From: Biomphalaria glabrata
Taxonomy: Eukaryota; Mollusca; Gastropoda; Planorbidae
DNA: 64,000 nucleotides
Assembly: GCF_947242115.1 (NCBI RefSeq)
Contig: NC_074726.1
Location: 10,770,970 to 10,834,969, forward strand
Direction: 5' to 3'
The notes under the pieces are model-generated. The model was given only the letters and a program-made list of their open reading frames with translations, made no database searches and was not told the DNA's origin. The position numbers were made by a program, and so were the translations under genes. Shown one piece after another: positions 21,470-33,651 of this stretch. Numbering within the stretch: position 1 is the stretch's first letter; each line of letters starts with the position of its first letter.

Positions 21470-22900
21470 TGAAATAAAAATACGAAAAATTTCAGCAGTA
21501 TTTTATTCAGCAGGCTAAAAGACGCAACACAAATAAAACATAAAAAGGAGGTTCATAACTGCTATAGTCTATTGCAATTTTATACAGAATATTCATAGAC
21601 TGCTTGGTGATTAAAATTATTTTATAACCGAATTTTTTTGTTAAATTAATGAAACAACTGGCAGCTTACTAAGCTATAAACTGTGCACTTGACAAACAAT
21701 TTTGTAAGAATGTTTACAGAATTCTGACTACAAAAATTCTTGAAGGTCTAGAAAATTTTAGTAATTAGGCTTTATGGCTGACTTTTTAAACTCAATTTCA
21801 ATGATATAGGTTCTGTAAGGTTGTTATTGCTGGAAGTGGTAATGGATTTAAACACTTCACTACCTAATAAATGATTCCAATGGCATATAAATATGCCTGA
21901 AATAGCCTCACTAACAACCAATACAACTCCAGTCATTCATATGTGGCTCAGGTATCGGGTCTGGAGGAACTGTTATCACTGACAGGAGAATAGAGAAAAG
22001 GCAAGTAACTGGTGCTTGAACCAGTCAGCTTCGGGCAGGCAGGGCTCATTAGCCCTGGCTGTGAGGGTAATATCATTACGGCCATATCTATTGCCCAGGC
22101 ATTCATCTTATTTCTATGAAATGATCCATATTCACTTAGTGACTAAAAAAGGTCATACATACAATGAAAAAAAAAATACAGATATGTGAAGCTAAGTGCA
22201 GAAACAATTAATAAGGCATACATATTACATACATAAAGGCATTAGGAACCAAATTTTTTATGAGAGAAGTATTTAGTGAATTAAATATATAACAAAAATA
22301 AGGGACTGCATCAACCAGGGCACCAACCAGCGATCCCTGATACTGAAACTAAGCCTAGCAGTAAGGCAGTACTAAGCAAGCTAACTCGCATGCAATTACC
22401 CCTCCAGTAGTCTATGCTCACATGCCCCGCTTCCACCTTATCACACCCAGCTTCACTAACAATTTATAAGAGAGCCACACAGACAACAGTTATGCATAAA
22501 TTAAAGGTAAGTTCAGTAAGAGATGTTGAATATATATATAATATATATATATATATATTCCCATCAGCAGCATATGTGCCACACTTCATGAGCTTCAGCT
22601 TTGATGTAAAAAAAGGAGGTCATTTAAATGGTCTAAGATTGTATAGTCCACATAACAACCATGTATATAAGAAAGTTCTGTTTGTCTTTACATAAAACAA
22701 AAAATACTGTTCATTGAATAAAATACACATATCTTGAATTATAGATTGTATAATAAATAGCAACATCTGTAAAAAGACATGCTCAGCAGTCTTGGTTATA
22801 TCAACAATTAAAGCTTAACAATGTAATGCAGAGAAAGAAATAAAAATGACTCTATTAGGTTTAGCATTACTGTTGCGTCAAAAAGATGAGGAAGGTTAGT
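21470..22900. other. 3' flank of the transporter-like gene, no other gene seen
   Basis: AT-rich DNA with a short TA microsatellite near 22530-22558. Part may be 3' UTR of the minus-strand gene ending at 22901, but no perfect minus-strand AATAAA was found close to the stop. Confidence 0.4.
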
Positions 22901-25900
22901 CTACGGCAGCTGATGAGGATGTGCTTGTTCATCGTCAATGCTGGAAAGGTCCACAGGCTCAAATGTGAGCAATCTGCGTATGATCTTATCCAGTCCGACA
23001 TAGCTCAAGGTCTGAAGGTCCCTCTGGGAGACCCTGGGCTGGAAGACATAGAAGATGACACCCAGGACAAGACAGGTGAACATGAGGAACTCAATTCTGG
23101 TGTACTGCTCATGTGTGTTCACTGAAACAACACAAAAGAATTTAAATTTCCTACTACAATCATTATTATTTCTTGAAGTGATATATCTGTATCACTCCAA
23201 ATTGAATTATTTTTTGGGGGGAGGAGGTCTTATTTCAACCCAGCAAAAAGAGCAAGGATTTTAAGATTTTATATAAATGTTCGACATAATAAAAATCATC
23301 AACTTTATTTGTTTTGTTTGTGTACTGCATTTCAACTCTATAACTAAAACTTTAAGACATTCACAATGGTTCATAAAATTTGTAATTTGAAAAAGAGATT
23401 GAAGCTGAATTTATATGAGAAGAAATCATTTGTTTAAAAGAAAGTAAACATCAACTTGCATGTTTTCTTCATATACAAAGCAATTCATGCCCATGATCTG
23501 TCAACAAATCCTCATTATACTTCCTCCTTTGAAATCTTAAAAGCTTGCATCCCCTTTCCAAAGTCCTCAAAACTTATCTTATGTTTGAGAGTTCACCTTA
23601 AATATCTATGAATCAAATTTTCCTGGGGAAAATGCCTTAAGACTTTTTTTTTTTAAACAAGCTGCATAGATTTCCAGAGACATGAGAGAAAGGTCAATAG
23701 AATTAAACCTGAAGTTATTAAAAGACTTAAAATTTTCTTTGCTTTGTAATTAAGAATTTAAAAGAACTAGCACACAATAAGGTTTAATTTTTTATTTTTT
23801 AAAACTGATTTTAGAAATGAAGCTAATAACTGCACTGAACAAAATATTTTAAAAGCCCTTACAGTCATTTCAAATTTTAATAACAGAGAGTCTTCAAAAA
23901 AAATGCAGTAGTTCACGTTCATATACTCACCAGGTTTTTGAGCATAAGTTGGAATCAGCGCTGAACTTGTGCTGTTATGGTGCTCATGGTAATCCTTCAT
24001 GAACACATAGTGACCAAACACAATGAATACAATTGCAATTATAATGGCAAAGATGTCTGGCCGGTGATCAGAGGGAGTTATGATAACTGCTTCCACCAGT
24101 AAAGCCCACACCTGGAATAGGGAGAGCACCACAAGTGAATAACTCTTCAACATCTGAACAGTCACATAGGCCAGAACAGCAGACAAAGAACAAGTCACAA
24201 ATCCACAGAGCACTGGGACTTGCAAAATGGATGAAACCTGGAAAAACATGATCATCAGAACCAAGATTGATGCTAGTGTAGCTGCTCCTATACTTCTTTT
24301 GTCTCGAAGCTTGAACTTCACATGCTCAGAGCTGATTAGATGTCTGAGCACAATGTTGCGCAGGATTAATGCGAATGCCGACAGAGCACAAATCAAGGAA
24401 GTCCTATCAGAGCTTAAGACTGTTGATGATTTGATGGACATGAATGTGCAACCAATGCCAATGGCCATCGTGCTGACCAAATTTGGCCATCTTGGAATAA
24501 CTGATGTTACCAGCCATAGGGCCAACAAAGTAAGTAAAGGCTGGAAAAAGGCCATGCAGAGAGATGTTTCCAAACTGCCAAGACTGGCCAGGTAGTCATG
24601 CAGGAACAGATTCCCAGCATGGCAGAAGACTATGATAACCAGCGCTTCTTTATTGGGAAGGTCACCACGAACTGTTTCCACAGACAGAAGACTTAAGGTG
24701 GCCCAAATCTGAAACAAAGTCACCAAAGCTGTGAAGATGAGAAGCACAGATTCATTGCTGTCCTGGTAGGCTTCACGTAGAAGAGCTGCTTGTTCACGTG
24801 AGCTGGCGTTCAGGGCTAGAATGAGTGTTATGAAGAAACCAAGCAGAAGAGGCCCACTCAATGGTTTGTAATCATGAATGCTGCAAATAAACATATATAC
24901 AGATGTATTATCTTATGAAATACAGACATAACTTCAAAAAAGAAGATAATTATGTCCTACACGTGTTTCTAGGTCAGTATAGTCATGCATGTTAATCAAT
25001 AACTTAAATTCTGCCAAGTCATTGGTTTTCCTGGCTGACTCAGGCAACCAATTACATGATCCAATAGCAACAGGAAAGAAGGAGCATTTATGCAAAGTTG
25101 TCCTAGCATATGGAACAAGGAATGTGCCTTTATCTTTACAAGTGTCTTTCTGAGTATTATTTTTGTATTTGAAGATTATGGTTTAATTTTTTGTGTATAA
25201 TTGCTACTTCGTCTTCTATCCAGAAGGGTTTCTAAATTTAGTGATTTTACTATTGGTGTTACTCTAATCAAATGGGAATATTTATATTTGTATTTCCACC
25301 AATAAATCAATCAATAAATAAGTCTCTAAATGTATTAGTAAAATAAAAGTAATTTGATTGTTGAAAAATGTATTTGAACAAACACAGGGCAAATATAAAA
25401 GATAACTTCTAATCCCATGAACAGCTTATCAAATCTTCCAAATAAGGTAGCAGGGCAAAAGTAGAAGAAAGATTTATATGCTGTAAAAGTAATCTAAATC
25501 TATTAATCAACAATGATAGAAAAAAGTGTGACAGAAAGTCAAGTCCCCCCTTACAGACCTTGAGATCTATAGGGCAGATGATCTAAATGTCATGTCAGGA
25601 AGGAGAGGTTCTAAAATATTAGCGATTGAACAATTGAGTAAAGTGTTAATTTTCTTCAAATTTTTTTTCTAAAGATTTAAAGTATGTAAACATAGCCTAT
25701 TTCTTAAGCTGCCTAATACTGACTACTTAAAATGCATAAGATTAAGGGAACTTTATAAGGTCAGTTAAGTACTTCCCAAAATTGTTTTTTGTTTTACCAG
25801 AAGTACATAAAAAACAAATTGACTTTCAATATACGTCTAATTCACTGACCCCTTCCATTACAAATCTATGTCCATCAACACCTTTTATTATTCCAACACA

Positions 25901-25998
25901 TCTCCTTTTCCTCTCCCCAATGCCCTTCTCTCAATGTTGGCACACTGTCCATGTTATTATAACGAAATAAATTTTAAAAGTACTTACTCATCTGCCAT
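22901..25998 (-). CDS. Multi-pass membrane protein, drug/metabolite-transporter-like, 3 coding exons, 393 aa
   Basis: Coding exons on the minus strand are 25998-25988 (ATGGCAGATGA, donor GTAAGT), 24880-23931 (donor GTGAGT) and 23121-22901 (acceptor TTGTTTCAG). The total is 1182 nt with both junctions in phase. The protein starts MADDIHDYKPLSGPLLLGFF and ends DDEQAHPHQLP. I count about ten hydrophobic segments, including LLIFTALVTLFQIWATLSLL, LTLLALWLVTSVI, VPVLCGFVTCSLSAVLAYV, FAIIIAIVFIVFGHYVF and a last one in exon 3 (FLMFTCLVLGVIFYVF). The stretch SAFALILRNIVLRHL resembles the triose-phosphate/nucleotide-sugar transporter (SLC35, DMT) pattern. That assignment is inference; the substrate is unknown. 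Intron 1 holds an antisense-neutral LINE 3' end and a SINE scrap. The 11-nt first coding exon is short, but its start, donor and phase all fit. Confidence 0.85.
24905..25270 (-). mobile_element. LINE 3'-end fragment, GATAA-tailed family, in intron 1 of the membrane-protein gene
   Basis: On the minus strand the sequence runs from worn ORF codons (AAAGGCACATTCCTTGTTCC) through GACTTGGCAGAATTTAAGTT to a 3' UTR ending near TTCATAAGATAATACATC. It is the reverse-complement counterpart of 33652-33955. Confidence 0.8.
25540..25605 (-). repeat. SINE family 1 tail fragment
   Basis: ACAGACCTTGAGATCTATAG and GGGCAGATGATCTAAATGTC match the family's 3' tail; the tRNA-like head is absent. Confidence 0.7.
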
Positions 25999-27344
25999 TT
26001 CTTGCTAAAGAATTCATATGACCTGCCTTGCCAATACGTGGAAGAAAAAAATAATAATAATTAACATTAAGTAAGCATGACAAAAGATATATGATAGATA
26101 ATTGAGAGTTAAAACATTTAATTTTTTATAGCTTTCTTTTTCATTATCTTAAAAATACACTCCTTATTTGTAAGCATTTAATTTTTCAGAAAATAGTAAT
26201 CATGGATTATCTAATGGTGATTGAATATAAGTTACTTGCTTAATTATTTTAGGAGTCTGGCCTTTATTTTAAAGAATGTGTTCACATGAAGTAGGTAAAA
26301 GAAATGAAATCAAAGACACTTATATTGACTATGAAATGTGATTTCTAAAAAGTTTTTATCTAGCCAGGCTTACACAATATCTTTATCTGCCATAAATCCA
26401 TGTCTTATGTAATATTGATTGCCCATACAGTTAGTAATGACTAAAAGTAAGAAGACACTGATATAAGTATGATTAATTACAAGAGAGATTATTACCAATA
26501 AATATAGGTCTAAAAATTAAGCATGTCACATCAGGATACACATGCTTAACTTATTTAACAAATGAGAGTAAAAAAGGTTCTGTGTGCATGGAAGAGTTTC
26601 ACTAGAGATTTTATTGCTGACATTGCAAAAATGTTTATGACTGAACAAAGAGTCAATACTAAGTTATAAACGTCAGCTCTAAGAAGATGACAAGCTATGA
26701 AATGTGGAGAATTATTTTTTTAAACAAAAGTTAAAGGTGAAGTCTATTGCTGTTCTCTTGTCATTGAGTAACTTTCTGATGTAATGTTTGAGTGAGCCTT
26801 TGAACACTTATTTACTATTATTATAACATTTTGTAATGTGTAATGCACAATTGTAAGACAAATTTCCTCAATGATAAAAAAAAAAGTATTATTATTATCA
26901 TATCTCAAAAAATGTCAATAATGCTCAATACACAGTAAATGTAATAGAAAATAAAAATGCACCCCTACTTTTGTTAAAATGATTCTTTACATAGCACATA
27001 GAGCTAAGCTATAAAAAGATTTCATATTATTTACTGAAAGACTGTGTAGGATATTTTTGCTTTTGATGCATGGAAAAGCAATTAATTAAACAGGCTAGTA
27101 TTGATTGTCATATCAACATGACTATGATAAGAAAGGCTCTTTTGGCTTAGTTTGAAATTGTTGATGTTGATACATACATGTATTTTTTATTATTTGAAAA
27201 AGAAACACATTTTATTTTACATGTAATACTATATAAACAATAGCCTAGCTTGTTGGGGAGAGAGGGTGGGGTACACAGGCATAAACCATATTGTCAGGTG
27301 ACTTAATTCTCATGAAAGTTTTAAGAGATTGGATATGGGGATGA
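25999..27344. other. Upstream region of the membrane-protein gene, AT-rich
   Basis: This should hold the 5' UTR and promoter of the minus-strand gene starting at 25998. A pyrimidine tract followed by CCACGTATTGGCAAGGCAG just upstream of the ATG could be an acceptor of a further 5' UTR intron. No other exon was seen. Confidence 0.4.
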
Positions 27345-27635
27345 GGAAGTAAAGTAAAGTAAAGTTTCCCTTTCAGACCTTGTGGTCTATAGGGCAGATG
27401 ATGTAAAGGTCATCTGTTTCTGTGGCCTACGGTTAACGAGGGTGTCATGTGGCCAGCACAATGACCAACCGCCTTTACTTTTCCCCAACTAATGTCAGGT
27501 ACCCATTAGAGCTGGGTGAACTCAGAGGCGCCCGAAGATGCCGAGATTAAAAATCCCAGTCTTCACCAGGATTCGAACCCCGTTCCCCGGTTCGGAAGCC
27601 AAGCGCTTTACCGCTCAGCCACCGCGCCTCCGGGG
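27345..27635 (-). repeat. tRNA-derived SINE, family 1, near full length
   Basis: This is the best-preserved copy. On the minus strand it starts GGCGCGGTGGCTGAGCGGTA (A box), has GGGTTCGAATCCTGGT-type B box sequence (GGGGTTCGAATCC), the full body, and ends in a tail of (GTAAA/CTTTA)n. The head keeps both internal Pol III promoter boxes. Confidence 0.93.
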
Positions 27636-27699
27636 TGAGGAAGTAAGAGGTAAATTATTATATTATGGTCAACCATTTCAAAAACCAACTCATATATAT

Positions 27700-28420
27700 A
27701 TACTAGTCGACCCACAGCGTAGCATATTTTGCCTTAGGCCAATGAAACCTATGCACACGCTGTGGGCTCTGTTCTTTCATAGGACCCGCACTAAATCTAT
27801 GTGTAAATTATTTAATTAAACCATTTTATAACTTATATCAGATTTCCTGCGGCCTCCTGATTTACCAGGAGCTCCTGGAAATCTCCTGAAATTGCAAAAT
27901 ATACAAAAAAAAGTCCTGGAAATTTCCAGAAATTATTAAAATCTTTTGAAAACTCATACAAATCTCCTGAAATATATAGACAAAATTTGTCATTTTTTGG
28001 TGTCATTCAATATGGATAACACCAATCCTATGTGTGATAAAAAAAAAAAAAAAAAAAACGGCATTATGCAATACCCGTTATTATGGAATCTGGTGAAAGA
28101 AGTTTCTCGAGCCTCAAACTAATGAAGAATTACTTGAGGTCAACAATTCTCATATATAGATTGAAACATTTGAGAATTCTTGCTATTGAGCGTGATCTAT
28201 GTCGAAAATAGAACTTTTATAATTTACTGTATGACTTCGCTACACACAAGGCTCGTAAAGTAATTCTGTACGTAGTAAAGAATGAATAAATGCAAAGACG
28301 AATTTATTTTCTAATATAAACTCTTAATTTTCACTTATTATCTGTATCCCTACCCAAACTTGGCCCTGCAAAATCTGTTTCGCATAGGGCCCCACAATTG
28401 TTAAGTCCGGCCCTGCTATT
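27700..28420 (+). mobile_element. hAT transposase remnant (C-terminal dimerisation segment)
   Basis: At about 28080-28213 the plus strand reads ESGERSFSSLKLMKNYLRST, then LKHLRILAIERDLCRK and a stop. This is the hAT C-terminal dimerisation motif (SGERSFS-x-LKLIKNYLRS). The right terminus near 28420 reads, on the other strand, CAGGGCCGGACTTAAC, a hAT-type CAGGG end. The left end and the rest of the transposase are missing or unrecognisable. A poly-A block at 28040-28058 interrupts the region. Confidence 0.78.
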
Positions 28421-28605
28421 TAGTGACGGGTGAATACAGAGTAGATTACTTGTTCCCTCTCCCCTCTTTTTTTTTACGCTTAAATAACTTGGGGGTACTC
28501 AAGTCCAACTTGCAGAAATAAAAGAGGGATCTTTTCATGACTTCTTGGTCACAATGGTTAAGTCTAGCCATGCTATTTAGTGACGGGGCAATACTACTTG
28601 TTCTC
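28394..28605. repeat. Direct duplication of about 50 bp, offset about 150 bp
   Basis: CACAATTGTTAAGTCCGGCC / TGCTATTTAGTGACGGG near 28394-28435 recurs as CACAATGGTTAAGTCTAGCC / TGCTATTTAGTGACGGG near 28550-28592. Each is followed by ACTTGTTC-rich sequence. This is a duplication of a hAT end plus its flank. Confidence 0.75.
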
Positions 28606-29455
28606 CCCCACCACCTCATCTACAGCTCATTATTTATCCTATTAAAAATGGACCCTTGAATTATGTTTCAATTAACAAAATATTCCAATATGAATGTACA
28701 GGCCCTTACTACATTGCAAATACAACCGATTGGTTCCTTGAAAAGAAAAGATACCCAAACATATTTAGATTAAGGCATTGAGGATCACCGCGAAAATAAA
28801 AAAAATTTCGAAAAATAATATTTTTTAAAAAAGCTTATTTGTAAGTGATAAAGTTTTTTTCAATAGGCATGTTTGTAACTTTGTTTTGTTACAGAACTAT
28901 AATTCAAAGCTCTACAAAAAAAATTTGGAAGTGGGAGAAGAAATTAAGTGGACCAATTAGATTCTTATTTATTTTTTTTGCATTTTTAGGATTCAATCAT
29001 ATATCGTGAGTTATAGTCCCAAATTTATTTATACAAATGAAAAATATCAGTATGAATAATGGTTAGAAAAAGGTGATTAGGAAAATAATATTTGGGTTTT
29101 AGAACTTATCGCAATTGTTACTCTTATACTAAAAATTTTGTATGAATTCTAAATTTTCCAAAAAAAAAGCCTTTCTTAAAATAATTCTATGTAAATCCTG
29201 CAATTACATAAACTCTATATCCATATTGGACTATTCTGTTTTGAAATTTCATGTTTTCATCTGGAAAGGGGATGGGGCAGTAGAATTGAAATGATTAATC
29301 CTTGCTCCTTTTTATAACTTCTGCTAATGATTGCATTTAGCATTAAAGAATAGTGGTAGGGCGACTCGATATAAGAATTTAATTTATAGCATATATATAG
29401 ATCATATTAGTGACAGTTTTTTTTTAAATTGTGTAATTTCTTAACTAAAATACAA
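28606..29455. other. AT-rich DNA, no gene seen
   Basis: No coding exon or clear terminal repeats recognised. Confidence 0.4.
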
Positions 29456-30127
29456 AAAAGAAAAAAGTATTGGTTTGTCCAATGGGCGGAGGGTGAGTGC
29501 ATGTATCCCCCCTCTCATCTGGTACAACTTTTTTTCATTTAAATTAACTAATGATAAAATTTGAGATTAGTGTGTGTGTACAATATAATACAAATGGGTT
29601 CAAATATCAATATGTAGCTTATATTATATAATTAACTAATTTTGTTCACAAATTATGATTTCTCCATAAAAATAGGACCCCCCCCCCCCCCCACTCAGCG
29701 GACTAGAGTGAGGAGGGCAGTAGAAGCAATCACACACACCCCCCCCCCCCACCTCACAGAATTGGCCAAGATACCAGAAAGGTATCGACATAATATAAAA
29801 TAAATTATATGACAATTCAACTAATTTCTACAAATAAATTGGACACCCCCCTCCGCACTCAAAAGTTAATGGTGGGGGGGGGGGGGGGGGGTGATTGGTG
29901 CCATTGCTACCTATCCACCCCACCAAATCTGCCAACATACAAAGGGAGGGGGGGGTGAAATAATCTAAAAATTGGTTGAAATATAAATGATTAATTAGTA
30001 TATATATTATAAACATAACTAATAAATTCGTTTACAAAAATAATTGTTATTTCTTAACTAAAATTCGTCCGCCTCCAATCCCGTTGACCGAGTGGGGAGA
30101 GCGGCCGCCCCCCTGGATCTGCCAGTG
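29456..30127. repeat. Degenerate repeat block with C/G homopolymers
   Basis: Phrases of the form 'TCC(G)CC...GTGGGG..GCAGT..(C)n' recur around 29470, 29680, 29850 and 30065, with AT-rich spacers of about 160-200 bp containing TTAACTAAT. Homopolymers of 14-18 C or G lie near 29677-29691, 29739-29751 and 29874-29891. The right edge, read on the minus strand, is CACTGGCAGATCCAGGGGGG, which resembles the start of a terminal repeat; no matching opposite end was found. Confidence 0.5.
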
Positions 30128-30747
30128 ACCAGTGTGGTAGTGGTAGTTAATTTTAACTTTACTTAGACGACTTAGTACTAGTGATTGTTAGTTAAGTTAG
30201 TATTGTCTGACTATTATATCATAGTATTACTTTTTTTTTAGTATTACTAGTATTAGTATTACTAGATCTAGTAACTAGATAGATCTATTAGATCTACTAT
30301 ATACTAATATAGTATTACTAGAGAGTAGAGTAAAACTGTTAAAGTTAACTTAACTTAAGAGTACAGACACAGATCTAAATCTAAATTCTAAGTATACTGT
30401 ATAACTGTATTATACTAATTAGTAAATTACTTGTTTGAAGTTGTTCAGCAGATTTAATTTAATAAATTTAATTTAATATCTAGTCATCATCCTATGAACT
30501 ACAACCATGCCTGGGACACAAGTGAAACACATATTAGAATACTATACGATAGATCTAGATCTATATTATATTCGTGTTTACATTGACTTGACTCAAGCGT
30601 ACGTCATACATAGATCTATTACATACACATTATCACTGAAAAAATAGAGATCTACAGATCAAGATCTAAAAACTCTATATGGGTCAGTGGTCTAGCGCCT
30701 GTGATGCAGGAGAAAGTTTTGATAATTCAATTAGCCTACACCACCGA

Positions 30748-30748
<1 letters not shown>
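30128..30748. repeat. AGATCTA/TAGTA-rich simple sequence
   Basis: Dense short motifs AGATCTA, TAGTATTACTAG and TCTAGATC without strict periodicity. Similar tracts occur at 55700-56130, 57790-58690 and 58910-59110. Confidence 0.8.

Positions 30749-30838
<90 letters not shown>
30749..30838. repeat. (TA)n(GA)n compound microsatellite
   Basis: About 53 bp of TA dinucleotides is followed directly by about 36 bp of GA dinucleotides. Confidence 0.98.
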
Positions 30839-30839
<1 letters not shown>

Positions 30840-30990
30840 ATAACTAAAGGGAGGCAACTCAAGGAGGCAGGGATGTTTATTCACATGAAATCACAAATAC
30901 ATTATAACAACATCTAGATATATCTCTAGCACCGTCTTTTCACTTTTCACCGTCTAGTCTTGGGCGGAAATCCTTATCTCCTTCCCAGGG
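30838..30990. repeat. Dispersed repeat shared with 60860-61020
   Basis: TAACTAAAGGGAGGCAACTC, TGTTTATTCACATGAAATCA and CAAATACATTATA match TAACTTAAGGGAAGCAACTC, TGTTTATTCACAGGACATCA and CAAATAGTTTATT at 60860-61020, in the same orientation. Both end near ATCCTT. Confidence 0.75.
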
Positions 30991-32010
30991 AGGGGGTTTG
31001 GGGGTTCAATCCCCCCCCCCCCGAAATGAAATCCCTTACCAGGGGGTTTTGAATTAAAAACCCACTACCAGGAGGTTTTGAGTTTAAACCCCCTACCAGG
31101 GTTTTTTTGCAAACCTCTTCTATAAAACAAAACAAACAAAAAATGCAAACGACAATCCCCAAATTCCAAAAGCACAGTTAAGATAGATTTTGATTTTAAA
31201 CCCCCCTCCTAAATGTACGATAATCCCCCTCTTCAATACAAAAAATGCAAATTACACACTCAAAATTCTACGAGCGTATTATAGCCAAAGGGGTTTTGAG
31301 TTTAACCCCCCCCCCCTTTTTCAGTAGGGTTTGAAGCTTTAAAAAAATACCTCTTCAATATATATATAAGGCTATTTTTAAAAAAAGCAAATTACGCAAT
31401 CAAATGTTATGAGCGAAGCTAAATGGGTTTAGACTCAGTTTTGAGTTAAAACCCCCCTTCAGTGGGGTTTGAAGGTAAAAAAAAAAACTCGTTAATATTA
31501 AAAACAAATCAAATTATATACTCCAGCGGGGTTTGAAGCTAAAAAAAAACATCTTCAATGTAAAAAAAAACAAAAAACATATTAGCTAGCCTACGCACTC
31601 AAAATGCTATGAGCGTTGCCAAAAGGGGTTTTAAGTTTAAACCCCTCTTCCGAGGGGTTGAATGCTAAAAAATACTTCTTCAATATAAAAAAAAAAAGCA
31701 AATTACACACTAAAATTATTTGAGCGTAGCCAAGCCAATTGGGGGTTTTGAGTTTAAACCCCTCTCCTACAGAAGGCTTTTAAAAAAAAATTAATACCCC
31801 TTCAGATGATTTTAAGTTCAAAGTCCCCCTACAAAGCGTTTTGAGGTGGAAAACCTCTATTTCCAATAGTATTTTAAAGCAAACTACTGTTATCAAATTC
31901 TATGACCGTAGCTAAATGGGGTTTTGAATTAAAAAAAAAAAAAACTTCAGAGATTTTTTAGTTTAAAACCCCCAACAGATGATTTTGACGATAAAATTTC
32001 ACTTTTCGAT
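30960..32010. repeat. Degenerate tandem repeat, units about 110-200 bp
   Basis: Each unit has GGGGTTTTGAGTTTAAACCC, a GGGGTTTGAAGCTAAAAAA phrase, CTTCAATATAAAAAA, GCAAATTACACACTCAAA and TATGAGCGTAGCCAAA. The 'GAGCG' landmark recurs near 31271, 31412, 31612, 31723 and (as GACCG) 31905. Units differ by indels and homopolymer length. No coding frame runs through it. Confidence 0.85.
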
Positions 32011-32444
32011 ATCAAATCTAAAGCAAACTACAGTCAATTAATTCCCATTGCTGAAATTGAAAATCACTAAATGTGGCTCAACAAAGATGGCTAAGTCAGA
32101 TTTTAGGAGTTAGTTATAGAGATCGGGTCTAAAACAATAAAAATCCTATGCCGAACTGGGAGTCGATCCTTAGTAAGATTGTGACAGAGAGCGTCGCATG
32201 AGGTATAACGGAACATGTTCTCCTTTAAAATGAATTACGCATAATAAGAGTTGCAATGACATCCTAGTAGGCTACAACCTGGCGCCACACATTCATGGAC
32301 GTCCTCAGAGGCTTCAGACGTTACCAGTGACAGATTTTTGTGGAAACAGCTTGACGGCTAATGCGCCGAACGGCGCGGGAGGGTCTAAGTCAGTGAGAAT
32401 AGCACATTAGGTTTTTGAAATAAAACTTTTTAATAGTAGGAAAA

Positions 32445-32600
32445 TGCACTGTAGATACCTCAGAATATGCATTTTGTTGGCTTTCAATACCAGAAATAGT
32501 GCTTGGCGGCGAGGCTCCGGAGACCCGCGCTGGGGAAGCTCCTAGCGCTCCCCCAGACCCCCTTGCTGGCGATGGCGTTGAGTCTACAATTTTTCCACTA
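32445..32600 (+). repeat. Dispersed repeat shared with 7858-8040 (opposite strand)
   Basis: GCACTGTAGATACCTCAGAA, AATAGTGCTTGGCGGC and GCGCTCCCCCAGACCCC match the reverse complement of 7858-8040. Confidence 0.7.
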
Positions 32601-32795
32601 ACTCCAGGAAGAACCTATTCTAGGGCACAATAAACGTCTTCCGAAAGAATGAAGGGTCAGAATGTAATAAAGATTATGTACACACACATACATAGGCCTA
32701 CATATCAAAAAAAAATTTCGCGGGAGTGGGGGCGGAAAAAATCCCCCAAACACCCCCCCCCCCGAAAAAAATCCTGGCTACGCCCATTTATAGGC

Positions 32796-32796
32796 C

Positions 32797-32858
<62 letters not shown>
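32796..32858. repeat. (TA)n microsatellite
   Basis: TA dinucleotides with one TTTA interruption, preceded by poly-C and poly-A runs at 32745-32770. Confidence 0.97.
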
Positions 32859-32860
<2 letters not shown>

Positions 32861-33337
32861 TATAGTTCCATGATTAGGTCTTTGGCCTACACATGTAGGC
32901 TAACTGCCCTTGCAATTATAATGCTCAACGGAGCACTGTTTAGAACTGAGCCGAGATGTTTAGATAGATGGGAATTAAGCACCTTCCGCTCAAGTGACAA
33001 AAAGAAATAAATGCGATTTTAATGACTGAAAGAGAAAAGAAAGTGTCTTTCGTCCTGACTAGCAACTGTTTCTTGGGAGACAGTCACCGTGGATTAGGAT
33101 CCACACTGAAGGTTGTTTTGTTGGTGCTGTATGGCGGGGGCGTCTGAAACGGAAATTGACAGGAGAGGTAGCCTATATAGGTGATACCAGAGATTGAACT
33201 GGACACTGCGGCGGAAACGAGCCCAAAATCTGTCAGCCGCTGTTAATTTGTGTTTGTCTTCTTCTAAACATCATTGTGATTTGTAAATAAACATCAAGGT
33301 CATCTTGTTTCAACTTCGTTTTGAGTTGCCTTCCTTA

Positions 33338-33562
33338 AAAGTAAAGTAACACTTTAAGACCTTGCAACCTATTGGACAGATGATGGGACGAGGTTAACGA
33401 ATGTGTCGTTTGGCCAGCACAGCGACCAGCCGTCTTTACTTTTCCCCAAATAATATCATATATAGGCCTACCCATTAGAGCTGATTCGAGTTGCACCCTA
33501 AAAATCCAGAAATTCAAAACCCAACTTTTCGCTGGAATTCGAACCCGAGATCTCTAGACAGT
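33338..33562 (-). repeat. SINE family 1 copy, diverged
   Basis: AAAGTAAAGTAACACTTTAA, GCCAGCACAGCGACCAGCC and ACTTTTCCCCAAATAAT are followed by a head with GGAATTCGAACCCGAGAT. The head is cut off after the B box. Confidence 0.8.
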
Positions 33563-33651
33563 GGCGTCGCAAGATCAAATTTGGTGTGGGCGAGTTGTAT
33601 TTTGCGAGACCTTGTGAAACAAACAGATGCATCATGAGATCGCTCTAATAA

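Noticed and set aside
24227-24595. 122-codon plus-strand open frame
   Set aside because: It is antisense to exon 2 of the membrane-protein gene, which has the hydrophobic helices and correct splice phases.
27345-27635. Possible true tRNA gene
   Set aside because: The A and B boxes are present, but they lead into the SINE body, and the stems do not pair well enough for a functional tRNA.
27538-27819. 93-codon plus-strand open frame
   Set aside because: It runs through the reverse side of a tRNA-derived SINE and beyond, with no family match.
33050-33320. GC-richer stretch ending in AATAAACATC and a T-rich tail, resembling a solo LTR
   Set aside because: I found no second copy, no matching end sequences and no flanking duplication in the window, so an LTR fossil cannot be supported.
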